Shown: positions 35,820-44,371 of the stretch, one piece after another
Numbering within the stretch: the first letter of the stretch is position 1
How the letters are laid out: each line of letters starts with the position of its first letter
Source of the DNA: Bacillus sp. CGMCC 1.16541
GTDB taxonomy: Bacteria; Bacillota; Bacilli; Bacillales; Bacillaceae_H
NCBI RefSeq assembly: GCF_003184905.1
Contig: NZ_QFRU01000001.1
Coordinates: 1 to 64,000 of the forward strand
DNA: 64,000 bases
Direction of reading: 5' to 3'
Program-made: the position numbers and the translations under genes
Notes under the pieces: generated by a model
Seen by the model: only the letters and a program-made list of their open reading frames with translations
The model's database searches: none
What the model was told of the DNA's origin: nothing

Positions 35820-36227
35820 GTGCCAGAAATGAAGACAAACAATTCTCATAAACAAAAAGGAGAAGACATTGAGACGGTACGACGCAGTTTAGAGAAGCGT
35901 GTAGAGCTAGCCGTTTGGATTCCAGCAGTAGGGCAAGCACTTGAAGCAACTTCTTTATCTCAATTGCTTACATTAGAAGATGAACGAGGACAAAACGAAC
36001 AAGATGTAGTAACAGGAGTATGGGTTCAAACCATTGGACAATTTATCGAAGCTATCGGAGTTTCGCAAGAATTATCCACTGATATACAAGCACTTATTTT
36101 TCAAGGTCAGCAACTAGCGATTACAGGTAACGCCCTCTCATCAGCAGGTGCGGCACTTGAAGCGATTGCTAGTAAACGCATTCTCATTGATGAAATTCAA
36201 AGCGGAACAACAAAATTTATCCCATAA
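35820..36227 (+). CDS. Internally repetitive small protein (DUF6944-like)
   Basis: A 135-residue protein starting at GTG, seven bases after GAGGTG. It has three related repeats of a glycine/alanine-rich helix: VGQALEATSLSQLL, IGQFIEAIGVSQEL and GNALSSAGAALEAIASK. This fits the repetitive DUF6944-type proteins of Bacillaceae, an identification made from memory. Role unknown. Shares a terminator with the convergent cydC gene. Confidence 0.6.
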   Translation: MPEMKTNNSHKQKGEDIETVRRSLEKRVELAVWIPAVGQALEATSLSQLLTLEDERGQNEQDVVTGVWVQTIGQFIEAIGVSQELSTDIQALIFQGQQLAITGNALSSAGAALEAIASKRILIDEIQSGTTKFIP

Positions 36228-36230
36228 CAA

Positions 36231-36278
36231 AGAGGCTCATTAATCGGTAGTAACCTCCAATTTATGAGCCTCTCTTTT
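36231..36278. terminator. Bidirectional terminator, end of the cyd operon
   Basis: AGAGGCTCAT pairs with ATGAGCCTCT; TCTTTTTATTT follows on the plus strand. It lies four bases beyond the cydC stop on the minus strand. Confidence 0.85.
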
Positions 36279-36281
36279 TAT

Positions 36282-37985
36282 TTAAAAGAGTACATTCTTC
36301 TCCACTTCTTTTAATCCGTAAAAATACCCTTTTCGTGCCATAAGCTCGTCAAATGAACCGACTTCGATGACTTTTCCTTCGTTCATCACAACGATTTGAT
36401 CCATTTGTTCAAGACCCGTTAAGCGATGACTCACTAAAATGAGTGTATCGTCTTTTGCTCGAGTGAACATTTCCTCATACACGTTACGTTCTGCTAACAC
36501 ATCGACTGAAGACGTTGGTTCATCGAGTAACCATAATGAACGTTGACGCAACAACGTACGCGCAATGGCAAGCTTTTGCTTTTCTCCACCTGATAAATTT
36601 TCTCCTTTTTCATACACAGCGTCATGTAATGCTTTGTTTAACCCAACGACTTTCAATGCGTTGTTCATCTCGTCATCTGTCGCATTTTCTTTCGCTAGTA
36701 ACAGATTATCGCGAATCGTGCCATAAAAGAAATGGTTTTCTTGCAGGACAACGTTGCTTCTTGCCCACAAACTTTCAGCGTTCACTTTCTTCATCGACAA
36801 ACCGTTTATCGTGATGTCTCCATCATTAACTGGATACATGTTCATCACAAGTTGTAATAGCGTTGACTTTCCTGAACCAGATGGACCGACAATGGCCGTT
36901 TTCGACCCAGCCGGAAATGAAACCGATACATCTTGAAGTGTAGGTCGTACCCCATCAAATGAAAATGACACACCTTTCACATCAATCGTCACAGACTCTC
37001 CTTCGATGTCAAGTAGCTTCTCCTCTTTTACAGGTGGATCGTTCACAACTGAAAACAAGCGTGCCGACGCCCTGCGACTGTCTTCAACGTATACAGGAAA
37101 AGCCGCCATTGGAATGGAAAATTCAAATACGTTTAACGAAATCATAACAAGCATCGCTAGATACAAACCATCTAAACGCCCAACGACTACCTCATACGCA
37201 CCAACCGCAAGTACAGCGCAACTAACAAGCATTGCAACTGCCATATTGAACGACTGTGTTTGATTCGCACGATTTTCTTTTTGGACTTGTTCCTCCACAT
37301 ACACATCGGATAATTGACGCAGCTTTTCTGCTTTTTCATCCAGTCGTCCATAAATCTTCAAATCGCGAAATCCATATAACAACTCCGTCACATCGGATGA
37401 CAGTATATTTCGGTTACTCTGCACGGAATCTTCCACTCGCTTTTGCTTCAAAGCGAAAAACAACGGCAAGATAAATCCCGTCACAAGCATCCCAATCAAC
37501 AACGTAAGGGCAATCGATACAGAGTAGAACGTTGTAACGAAAATGGTGCTTAAAAACACGAGCAAAAACACAACAGGTGGATAAAATACACGTAAAAAGA
37601 AGTTCTGCAAGCTTTCAACGTCACCCACAATTCTTGATAGCAAGTCACCACTTCGGTACTTGTGTAAAATACGTGGTGTTAACGGCTCTAGCTTTTCAAA
37701 AAAGGAAACGCGAATGTTTCCTAAAATCGTAAACGTTCCACGATGCGAAACTAGTCGTTCTCCGTAACGGCTAAGCGCTCGCGAAATTCCAATCAGCTTT
37801 AAAAGAGCCAGCATGACAGTCAACGTATAAAGTGGCGGTAAAAGAGCCGCTTTGGAAATCAGGTAGCCACTTGAAGCAAACAGCGCAACGCCAAGCACTC
37901 CTGCTAAAAAGCCAAATAAAGTGGTTAGCCAAATATCCTTTTTCTCACTCCACATTAAACGAACAATTTGTGCTAAATCCCTCAT
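36282..37985 (-). CDS. cydC: Thiol-reductant ABC exporter subunit CydC
   Basis: A 567-residue half-transporter: six membrane segments (to about residue 310), then an ATPase domain with Walker A GPSGSGKST, signature LSGGEKQKLA and Walker B LWLLDEPTSSVD. With CydD it exports cysteine/glutathione-type thiols and is needed to assemble cytochrome bd. The ATG overlaps the cydD stop by four bases, so the two are coupled. Last gene of the cyd operon. Confidence 0.92.
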   Translation of the reverse strand: MRDLAQIVRLMWSEKKDIWLTTLFGFLAGVLGVALFASSGYLISKAALLPPLYTLTVMLALLKLIGISRALSRYGERLVSHRGTFTILGNIRVSFFEKLEPLTPRILHKYRSGDLLSRIVGDVESLQNFFLRVFYPPVVFLLVFLSTIFVTTFYSVSIALTLLIGMLVTGFILPLFFALKQKRVEDSVQSNRNILSSDVTELLYGFRDLKIYGRLDEKAEKLRQLSDVYVEEQVQKENRANQTQSFNMAVAMLVSCAVLAVGAYEVVVGRLDGLYLAMLVMISLNVFEFSIPMAAFPVYVEDSRRASARLFSVVNDPPVKEEKLLDIEGESVTIDVKGVSFSFDGVRPTLQDVSVSFPAGSKTAIVGPSGSGKSTLLQLVMNMYPVNDGDITINGLSMKKVNAESLWARSNVVLQENHFFYGTIRDNLLLAKENATDDEMNNALKVVGLNKALHDAVYEKGENLSGGEKQKLAIARTLLRQRSLWLLDEPTSSVDVLAERNVYEEMFTRAKDDTLILVSHRLTGLEQMDQIVVMNEGKVIEVGSFDELMARKGYFYGLKEVEKNVLF

Positions 37986-39709
37986 TTTACCGCCTCCCCT
38001 CGATGTACTGTGACCATGTCTTTGTATGATTGGACTTGTTTCATTAATTCATCATGCGTGCCATTGGCAACCACTTCTCCGTCTTGAAGAAAATAAATCG
38101 TATCGGCATTACGAATCGTATGCAAGCGATGAGCAACTGTAACAACCGTTGCGCGCTTTCCTAGTTCGTTAATCGACGTTTGAAGCACTTGTTCCGTATA
38201 TAAATCAAGCCCTGTTGTTGGTTCGTCAAATAAAATAAACGTCGGCTTTTTCAAGAATGCGCGTGCTAATGCAAGACGTTGCTTCTCACCACCTGATAAC
38301 CCGCGGCCTCCTTCACCAATGACCGTTTCATAGCCAAACTGTAACGATTCAATCATTGACGAGAGCCCCGCTTGTTCCGCTGCTGCTTGAATCTCTTTAA
38401 GCGTTGCGTTCTCACGACTACCAATGGCAATGTTTTCTGCGATCGTCCCTGCAAAAATGTACGGATGTTGAGAGATATAACTAATTTGATCAAACCAGCT
38501 TTTCTCTTCGTAATGAGCACGTGATTTCCCATTTATGATTACGTCGCCTAATGATGGTTGCAATAAGCCAGCAAGCACATGAAGTAACGTCGTTTTCCCA
38601 GCTCCGTTCGGTCCGACAATCGCTACTTTTTCATACGGCTCAATCGTTGCATTCACCTTGTGTAATGAAAATGAAGCTTCGCCATACGTAAATGTCACAT
38701 CACGTAATTTCACTGTTAGCGGTACTGACTGTACATTGTTTTCGCCCCATTGAACGTTTGCTTCTTCTTTTTCAAGCTCTTCTATGACACTTTTCGCCGC
38801 ACCCATACTACCACGTCCAGCATGAAACGCACTTCCAAACTCTTTTAACGATAAATAAAAATCAGGTACTAAAATTAAAATGAAGAATGCTGAAAAAAAC
38901 GTGACGTTTTCAAAAATGACAATTTGCAATCCTAACTCAAATGCCACAAGACCGATACTAAGCATTGAAATAAATTCAAGCGACAATGCCGATAAAAAAG
39001 CGACCTTTAACACTTGCATCGTCGCATCTCGAAACCCAAAACTGCTTCGTGCAATTTCATTCTTTTGCTGACGCACACGGCCGAATAACTTTAACGTCAC
39101 AAGCCCTTGTAACACATCTAAAAAGTGACCAGAAAATGTCGCCATTTTCTCAAGCTGTTCTTCTGACTTTTGTTTCGTTTTCATTCCGACAAGTGCCATA
39201 AACAATGGAATGAATGGAGCTGTAATTAATAAAATCAACCCTGAATACACGTGCTGTGTAAACACAGCGATTACAATAAAGAGAGGAATAAACGTCGTCT
39301 GAATCATTTGTGGAATGTAGACACTAAAGTACGGATCCATCTCATCGACTGCATCCATCACCGTATTCACTTTTCGGCCTGTTTGTCCACTTAATGACGC
39401 TTGAATCGGATTGTGAGTCATCTTTTTAACAAGTGCCATGCGCATGTTCCGCTTAACTGTTGCCGCTAATGAAATACCTGCTTTTCGTCCTCCATACATC
39501 GCCAACACGCGTATAAAGGATACGACAAGCAAATAAACAATCGACGGCGTCACTTCTTCAAACGATGCATTTTTTAAAAAGACACCATCTACCACTTTGA
39601 CAAAGAAATACGCTTGGGCCACCATTGTTGAACCCGTTAACGCCGCGTATAACATGAGAAGTCGTATGCTCTTTTTCTGTTCAAACGCCATTTGCTTCAG
39701 TTGTTTCAT
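37982..39709 (-). CDS. cydD: Thiol-reductant ABC exporter subunit CydD
   Basis: A 575-residue half-transporter: membrane domain to about residue 320, then Walker A GPNGAGKTT, LSGGEKQRLA and FILFDEPTTGLD. The VxGxGGRGLSGGEK stretch (IGEGGRGLSGGEK) is typical of CydD. Partner of CydC. It lies 54 bp after the cydS-like gene, with an imperfect hairpin (AAAAGCGCTCG / CGAGCACTTTT, about 39731-39757) between them that may lower read-through from cydABS. Confidence 0.92.
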   Translation of the reverse strand: MKQLKQMAFEQKKSIRLLMLYAALTGSTMVAQAYFFVKVVDGVFLKNASFEEVTPSIVYLLVVSFIRVLAMYGGRKAGISLAATVKRNMRMALVKKMTHNPIQASLSGQTGRKVNTVMDAVDEMDPYFSVYIPQMIQTTFIPLFIVIAVFTQHVYSGLILLITAPFIPLFMALVGMKTKQKSEEQLEKMATFSGHFLDVLQGLVTLKLFGRVRQQKNEIARSSFGFRDATMQVLKVAFLSALSLEFISMLSIGLVAFELGLQIVIFENVTFFSAFFILILVPDFYLSLKEFGSAFHAGRGSMGAAKSVIEELEKEEANVQWGENNVQSVPLTVKLRDVTFTYGEASFSLHKVNATIEPYEKVAIVGPNGAGKTTLLHVLAGLLQPSLGDVIINGKSRAHYEEKSWFDQISYISQHPYIFAGTIAENIAIGSRENATLKEIQAAAEQAGLSSMIESLQFGYETVIGEGGRGLSGGEKQRLALARAFLKKPTFILFDEPTTGLDLYTEQVLQTSINELGKRATVVTVAHRLHTIRNADTIYFLQDGEVVANGTHDELMKQVQSYKDMVTVHRGEAVK

Positions 39710-39763
39710 CTTAATCCCCTCTTTTTAGTGAAAAAGCGCTCGCGTTACCGAGCACTTTTACGT

Positions 39764-39868
39764 TCATTTTTCATACGGGTTCTTTCCTTTAGCTCCCCAC
39801 ACAAACAGTCCAACTACTGTTAATACCAGAATAAGAACAGGAGCGACCATAATTAAAAATGTATCCAC
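39764..39868 (-). CDS. cydS: CydS-like small subunit of cytochrome bd oxidase
   Basis: Thirty-four residues from GTG 39868, six bases after GGAGGG, and 11 bp after cydB. One membrane helix; the N-terminus DTFLIMVAP closely resembles the Geobacillus CydS N-terminus (QTFLIMYAP), which packs beside CydA in the solved structure. The tail is GAKGKNPYEK. It would be missed by automatic calling because of its size and GTG start. Confidence 0.75.
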   Translation of the reverse strand: MDTFLIMVAPVLILVLTVVGLFVWGAKGKNPYEK

Positions 39869-39879
39869 TTCGTTCCCTC

Positions 39880-40893
39880 CTATCTCTTTCCTTCGACGTA
39901 TTCATTATCAAATAAAAACAAGCGTAGTAACAAATAAAGAGATGGTACTAATAACAGTAACCCTGCTATAAACGCAATGACGAGTGCTATTGCCATCGTT
40001 TCATTGGTAAAGCTATTGTAAATTGTTACATACGGATAAAGAACATACGGCAAATGAGCTGCTCCGTATCCAAAGAATGCTGTGGCGAACTGAAGCATCA
40101 CGAGAATAAACGACATCCCTAAATGTTTCTTTTTCCAAATGAGATACACCGCTCCAAGGAAAAAGAGGAATGATAAAACAAACAGCCACGATAAATCAAT
40201 CATTTTACTAAAATGATCATCGTTGTGACGACTCATCGCCACAAATACAAGAAAACTTGCGAGTATCGTTGGTCCACTCCAAAACAACGCATACGTTCGC
40301 AACAAATCGAATGCTCCTTTGTCTTTCGCTTTATGTGCATAAAACGTTAAGAAACATGCTGAAATGTAAAGCACACTTACAATCGCAAGGAGAACAACGG
40401 CCCAGGCATAAAAACTTGTAAACAAGTCACCGTAATTCAAGCTGACATTGTCGCCATTTACCGTAATGTAGCCTCCTTCAGAGATGGTTAACACAACCGA
40501 TAGCGACGCAGGAATAAGCAACCCTGTTGCACCGTATAAAAATTGATACCAACTGCTTTCTTTATGTCCATAATGATGAAACGCATAATACGAACCACGA
40601 AGTGCAATTAAAATAATGGCAATGCTACCTGGCACTAAAAGCGCCGTTCCGTAGTAGTACGCAAGTGATGGGAAGAATCCAACTAACCCAACGTAAAAGA
40701 AAATTAAAAATACGTTCGTGACTTCCCAAACAGGTGACAAGTAACGGTTAATCACTTTTTTCACAATCGGACCTCGACCAGTTAACGTCGTGTAATAGTT
40801 GAAAAAGCCAGCTCCAAAATCGATGGACGCTACGATGAGATAGCCGTATAAAAACGTCCATAATACGGTAATACCAAGCAATTCATAATTCAT
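39880..40893 (-). CDS. cydB: Cytochrome bd quinol oxidase subunit II
   Basis: A 337-residue membrane protein with about nine segments. The start (LLGITVLWTFLYGYLIVASIDFGAGFF, in part) holds the conserved ASIDFGAG region of CydB. It pairs with CydA to form the high-affinity, proton-motive quinol:O2 oxidoreductase. It starts 12 bp after the cydA stop. Confidence 0.93.
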   Translation of the reverse strand: MNYELLGITVLWTFLYGYLIVASIDFGAGFFNYYTTLTGRGPIVKKVINRYLSPVWEVTNVFLIFFYVGLVGFFPSLAYYYGTALLVPGSIAIILIALRGSYYAFHHYGHKESSWYQFLYGATGLLIPASLSVVLTISEGGYITVNGDNVSLNYGDLFTSFYAWAVVLLAIVSVLYISACFLTFYAHKAKDKGAFDLLRTYALFWSGPTILASFLVFVAMSRHNDDHFSKMIDLSWLFVLSFLFFLGAVYLIWKKKHLGMSFILVMLQFATAFFGYGAAHLPYVLYPYVTIYNSFTNETMAIALVIAFIAGLLLLVPSLYLLLRLFLFDNEYVEGKR

Positions 40894-40905
40894 GTAACGC
40901 CCCTC

Positions 40906-42237
40906 CTATTCAATCCCTCGTTTTTCTAATTCACGCTCAACTGGATTTTCCTTAAACGTACGACGCAGCACCACAACTGCTGATACCGCTAAAATGATGT
41001 AAAGAACAATAAACAAGTAAAGCATAAGATCAACGTGACTAGATGTTGTCGCACCTTCTGCCGTTGTCATGTAGCCACGTAAAATCCACGGTTGTCTTCC
41101 TTCTTCGGTAAAGAACCACCCTGCTTCAATCGCTAACATCGCAAGTGGACCACTGCTTACAATGAGCCATAAAAGCGGCTTGTTTAGCTCGTTCCATTTT
41201 TTACGCCATTTCATGACCACATAAATGAATGAAATAAGCGCAAGGAACATCCCAATCGCAACCATTAAATCAAACAAATAATGCACAATGAGCGGTGGCC
41301 ATTCTTCTTTCGGAAACTCTTCAAGACCAATCACTTCCGCATCTGGTGTACCGTGCGCAAGAATACTTAATGCATACGGAATTTCAAGCGCGTATTTCAC
41401 TTCATTGTTTTCATCTAAAATACCACCTAGAATCAGTGACGCTTCTTCGACTGTTTCAAAGTGCCATTCAGCTGCTGCTAGCTTTTCAGGTTGATATTTT
41501 GCAAGATACTTACCTGATAAATCTCCAATAAGTGCTGTACTGATTGCACAAACAAAGGCAACGACCATTGACAAGTGAAGCGCCTTTTTATGATACACAT
41601 GAGTACGACCACGTAAAATCATAAAGGCCGCAATAGCAGCGAGCACACAAGCGGATGTTAAATAAGCTGATGACAAGACGTGTGCCATTTTTGTTGGTGT
41701 CGCTGGGTTAAACATCGCCATAATAGGATTAATACCTGTCAACACACCATTTTCAAGGTTAAATCCAAGCGGTGCATTCATAAACCCATTCACCGTTGTA
41801 ATGAAAAATCCTGACATCGTCGCTCCTAATGCAACTGGAATTAACAATAATAAATGAATCATTTTGTTTTTAAAACGATCCCACGTGTACAAGTAAATCC
41901 CAAGGAAAATCGCTTCAAAGAAAAACGCAAACGTTTCTAAAAATAGTGGCAAACTAATCGTTTGACCCGCTACTTGCATAAAGTTTGGCCACAGTAAGCT
42001 CAATTGCAATGCAATCGCTGTTCCTGTTACGACTCCGACTGCTACGGTAATAATGTACCCACGCGCCCAACGTCTCGCTAGCAAGTGGTAATGTTCATCA
42101 TTTCGTCGAATCCCAATCCACTCTGCTAATGCGATAAGGAGCGGAACCCCTACTCCTAGCGTTGAGAAAATGGTATGAAATGCTAATGTTAACCCTGTTA
42201 AAATTCGACTATATAAGACCGGATCATACTCAAACAA
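40906..42237 (-). CDS. cydA: Cytochrome bd quinol oxidase subunit I
   Basis: A 443-residue membrane protein that carries haems b558, b595 and d. The start is TTG 42237, seven bases after AAAGGAGG; it gives the canonical FEYDPVLYSRILTGLTLAFH with haem ligand His21. The open frame continues 26 codons upstream but that part is not CydA-like. GRQPWILRGYMTT is present, and the quinol loop is of the short Firmicute type. Two Rex-like sites lie upstream, so induction under high NADH/low oxygen is expected. Confidence 0.93.
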   Translation of the reverse strand: MFEYDPVLYSRILTGLTLAFHTIFSTLGVGVPLLIALAEWIGIRRNDEHYHLLARRWARGYIITVAVGVVTGTAIALQLSLLWPNFMQVAGQTISLPLFLETFAFFFEAIFLGIYLYTWDRFKNKMIHLLLLIPVALGATMSGFFITTVNGFMNAPLGFNLENGVLTGINPIMAMFNPATPTKMAHVLSSAYLTSACVLAAIAAFMILRGRTHVYHKKALHLSMVVAFVCAISTALIGDLSGKYLAKYQPEKLAAAEWHFETVEEASLILGGILDENNEVKYALEIPYALSILAHGTPDAEVIGLEEFPKEEWPPLIVHYLFDLMVAIGMFLALISFIYVVMKWRKKWNELNKPLLWLIVSSGPLAMLAIEAGWFFTEEGRQPWILRGYMTTAEGATTSSHVDLMLYLFIVLYIILAVSAVVVLRRTFKENPVERELEKRGIE

Positions 42238-42327
42238 GGCGATTCCTCCTTTACATTTATGTAGCTCTCCTAGATACACTTCTTCCTTTGATTTCCACTC
42301 TTTCTTTTTGTTCAAACGTTTGTTAGT

Positions 42328-42345
42328 TTGTGAAATAATTCACAT
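42328..42345. promoter_or_regulatory. Rex operator upstream of cydA
   Basis: TTGTGAAATAATTCACAT matches the Rex consensus TTGTGAAWWWWTTCACAA at 17 of 18 positions. About 90 bp before the cydA start. Confidence 0.8.
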
Positions 42346-42436
42346 GCTTATGTGTAATGACTGGAGATTAATTACTTACGCACAGTATAAAAAAGAAAAA
42401 GCTCCTTTTCCATAGTCTTGACTCATTTGTAAAAGA

Positions 42437-42454
42437 TTGTTCACATTTTCACAA
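42437..42454. promoter_or_regulatory. Second, weaker Rex-like site
   Basis: On the minus strand TTGTGAAAATGTGAACAA has a perfect left half and five of seven in the right half. It lies 109 bp from the first site, inside a 10-bp hairpin (AAAAGATTGT / ACAATCTTTT, 42431-42460). Confidence 0.5.
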
Positions 42455-42460
42455 TCTTTT

Positions 42461-42746
42461 CTTTTTATGAAGCTTTCTCGCTTGACTTTCGCTTCTTCTA
42501 CTTCTAAAATATTCCGCTTACATACACTTGCTTATCTAATGAAGTGAACGATCTGTGAACATACTTCCTTTCTTGATAGGACAACCATCTGAGTTACCTT
42601 ATTGTTAACATAATATAATTATTGTCTCTATATTCGTTACGCTTTTCAAAAAGGAACGTAAAATAGGTAACTACGTGATACAATAAGGAAAAGAATACCA
42701 TTCACACAATCATCGATTCTATTACTTGTGAGAGGAGTGTGTTCAG
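42461..42746. other. Upstream region of cydA and the 42747 gene
   Basis: No gene seen. GTGAAC occurs twice (42544-42549, 42555-42560), which could be further regulator contact points for the cyd promoter. Confidence 0.4.
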
Positions 42747-43043
42747 TTGGCATTTATCATTGCAATGGGTGTACCGCTCTTATTTGCGATTGCGAGCTAT
42801 GTACTTACAAAAGAAAAAACACCTAAAATAAAATGGATAACATGGGGTCTTGTAACGATGTTTGTTTTTACACCCTTCATCTCTTGGCTCATTGCCATCC
42901 CATTTGGTATCCTCCAAAAAGACGGATTCGCAGCGGTAGGGCTCATGATGTTGTTGCTTCCCCTTTTCTTCTTCATCGGACTTGTTATTTTGCTAATTGG
43001 GATATTCAAAAAGAACGAGATGAACATTAAAAACGCTAGTTAA
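42747..43043 (+). CDS. Small membrane protein, unknown
   Basis: Ninety-eight residues from TTG with AGAGGAGTG upstream. Three hydrophobic segments (about 3-18, 28-50, 58-85). No family recognised. Its stop codon lies in the left arm of a 13-bp perfect terminator. Confidence 0.55.
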   Translation: MAFIIAMGVPLLFAIASYVLTKEKTPKIKWITWGLVTMFVFTPFISWLIAIPFGILQKDGFAAVGLMMLLLPLFFFIGLVILLIGIFKKNEMNIKNAS

Positions 43044-43076
43044 CGAGTCATTTCTTGTTAACTAGCGTTTTATTTT
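43032..43076 (+). terminator. 13-bp perfect terminator
   Basis: AACGCTAGTTAAC pairs with GTTAACTAGCGTT, followed by TTTATTTT. Confidence 0.9.
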
Positions 43077-43134
43077 ACGCTTCAGGTAATTGTCCTTCTG
43101 CTTGGCAATGTCTAACCAAATAGATTTTCTTCAT
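43075..43134 (-). pseudogene. N-terminal stub of a histidine phosphatase
   Basis: Nineteen codons reading MKKIYLVRHCQAEGQLPEA then stop. LVRHCQAEG is the catalytic RHG-type start of the phosphoglycerate-mutase-like family. GGAGGGAAC is an intact ribosome site. The remaining ~170 residues are missing, so this is a decayed gene. Confidence 0.65.
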
Positions 43135-43145
43135 TGTTCCCTCCG

Positions 43146-43508
43146 TTAAATCGTGTTAAGGAGAAATACGACATTCACCAAACAAAGTCCTACTAAACTA
43201 ACAAAAAAGAGGACTCGCCCTGTCTTCCCCATCCAATACAAATTTACGAGTAAAAAATAAATAGCGGCTGCTCCTCCTATAAATCCGAGAAACTCCTTCA
43301 CTTTCTTAGCCGTCATCTTTTCTCCACCGAATTGAAGACTTTCAACTGCTTTCACTTGAAATCCTTCTACATAATAAGGAACAGTCAAAATAGAAAGCGC
43401 GAGCCCACCAAAAACAACTAAACCAATCATGTGCAACAACTTTCCCATACTTAGCTCTTTCGTTGTTTTAACCGTTACTTGCTGTTGTGTTTGGATATTG
43501 GTCTCCAT
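43146..43508 (-). CDS. Small membrane protein, unknown
   Basis: A 120-residue protein with a polar, Gln/Thr-rich N-terminus (about 1-22) and three hydrophobic segments (near 26-44, 75-93 and 98-118). TGAGGAAAT lies before the ATG. No family recognised. It is 11 bp before the histidine-phosphatase stub on the same strand, so both may once have formed an operon. Confidence 0.55.
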   Translation of the reverse strand: METNIQTQQQVTVKTTKELSMGKLLHMIGLVVFGGLALSILTVPYYVEGFQVKAVESLQFGGEKMTAKKVKEFLGFIGGAAAIYFLLVNLYWMGKTGRVLFFVSLVGLCLVNVVFLLNTI

Positions 43509-43763
43509 TTTATTTCCTCACCTCGTCAACATTGTTCTATGTAGGTATACGTGAGATGAGGAGAAAAGTTCCCAGTGATTACCGTCTTTTTCTATGAGTT
43601 GCGCCAACCAATCGTGTTTTTCTCCCTGTTCACTCAGATCATTAGGAAAACAATTCCTTCATTGAAACCAAAAAATCTGTAAGAATAGAAGAAGAAAACC
43701 TATCAATTAACACCATTTTTCAAAAAAATCCGAAAGTTTTTCCTCTTTCATTCGTTATATAAG

Positions 43764-43781
43764 TTGTAAAAGCTTTTACAA
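43764..43781. promoter_or_regulatory. 18-bp perfect palindrome before the ECF sigma gene
   Basis: TTGTAAAAGCTTTTACAA lies 20 bp before the ATG, between a possible -10 (TATATAA) and the ribosome site (AAAGGAG). It is cre-like at the edges but lacks the central CG. Likely an operator for a dimeric repressor, identity unknown. Confidence 0.55.
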
Positions 43782-43801
43782 AACCAAAAGGAGCTCAAAA
43801 C

Positions 43802-44371
43802 ATGAAAGCAACTAAACGGAATTTTATAAAGCGGCTTCAAAAAGAAAAAGAAGACGCACTCGATTATATTGTCGACCGTTATCTTCCTCTCGTAAAAGGG
43901 ATGACGTATCACGTGCTCGGTCCATTAAATAATGACGGAATTATCGAAGAGTGTATAAATGATGTATTTTTATCGATTTGGACGAATGCTCGTCAGTTTA
44001 AAGGGAAAGATGCAGACGATTTTAAAAAGTGGGTATGTACGATTACCAAATTTAAAGCCATTGATTATTACCGAAAAATAAGTAAGCGTACGGAACACCC
44101 AACGGACTATATTGAAATGGAAGATAGCCATTCAACCGAAGATGTTCTTATTTCGTCAGAAAATCGCAAAGAAGTCATGTCTCTTCTTGAACAACTCGAT
44201 CCACTTGATCAAGACATTTTTATCATGAAATATTTCTTAGGATATAAAATTGAGGAAATCTGTGACAAGCTCGATTTAACCAAATCAACTGTCAATAACC
44301 GACTGTATCGAGGAAAGAAAAAACTTTACCAAGAAGCAACAAACCTTGCATTAGGAGGGAACCTTGCATGA
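43802..44371 (+). CDS. ECF-type RNA polymerase sigma factor
   Basis: A 189-residue sigma-70-family protein. Region 2 (about 20-90) includes IIEECINDVFLSIWTNARQF and FKKWVCTITKFKAIDYYRK. Region 4 (about 125-180) has MKYFLGYKIEEICDKLDLTKSTVNNRLYRGKKKL as a helix-turn-helix, quoted in part. It directs transcription of a stress regulon and often its own operon. Its stop overlaps the start of the anti-sigma gene by four bases. Confidence 0.88.
   Translation: MKATKRNFIKRLQKEKEDALDYIVDRYLPLVKGMTYHVLGPLNNDGIIEECINDVFLSIWTNARQFKGKDADDFKKWVCTITKFKAIDYYRKISKRTEHPTDYIEMEDSHSTEDVLISSENRKEVMSLLEQLDPLDQDIFIMKYFLGYKIEEICDKLDLTKSTVNNRLYRGKKKLYQEATNLALGGNLA

Noticed and set aside
42238-42315. 26-codon N-terminal extension of cydA
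   Set aside because: Not CydA-like; the TTG start with AAAGGAGG gives the canonical N-terminus.
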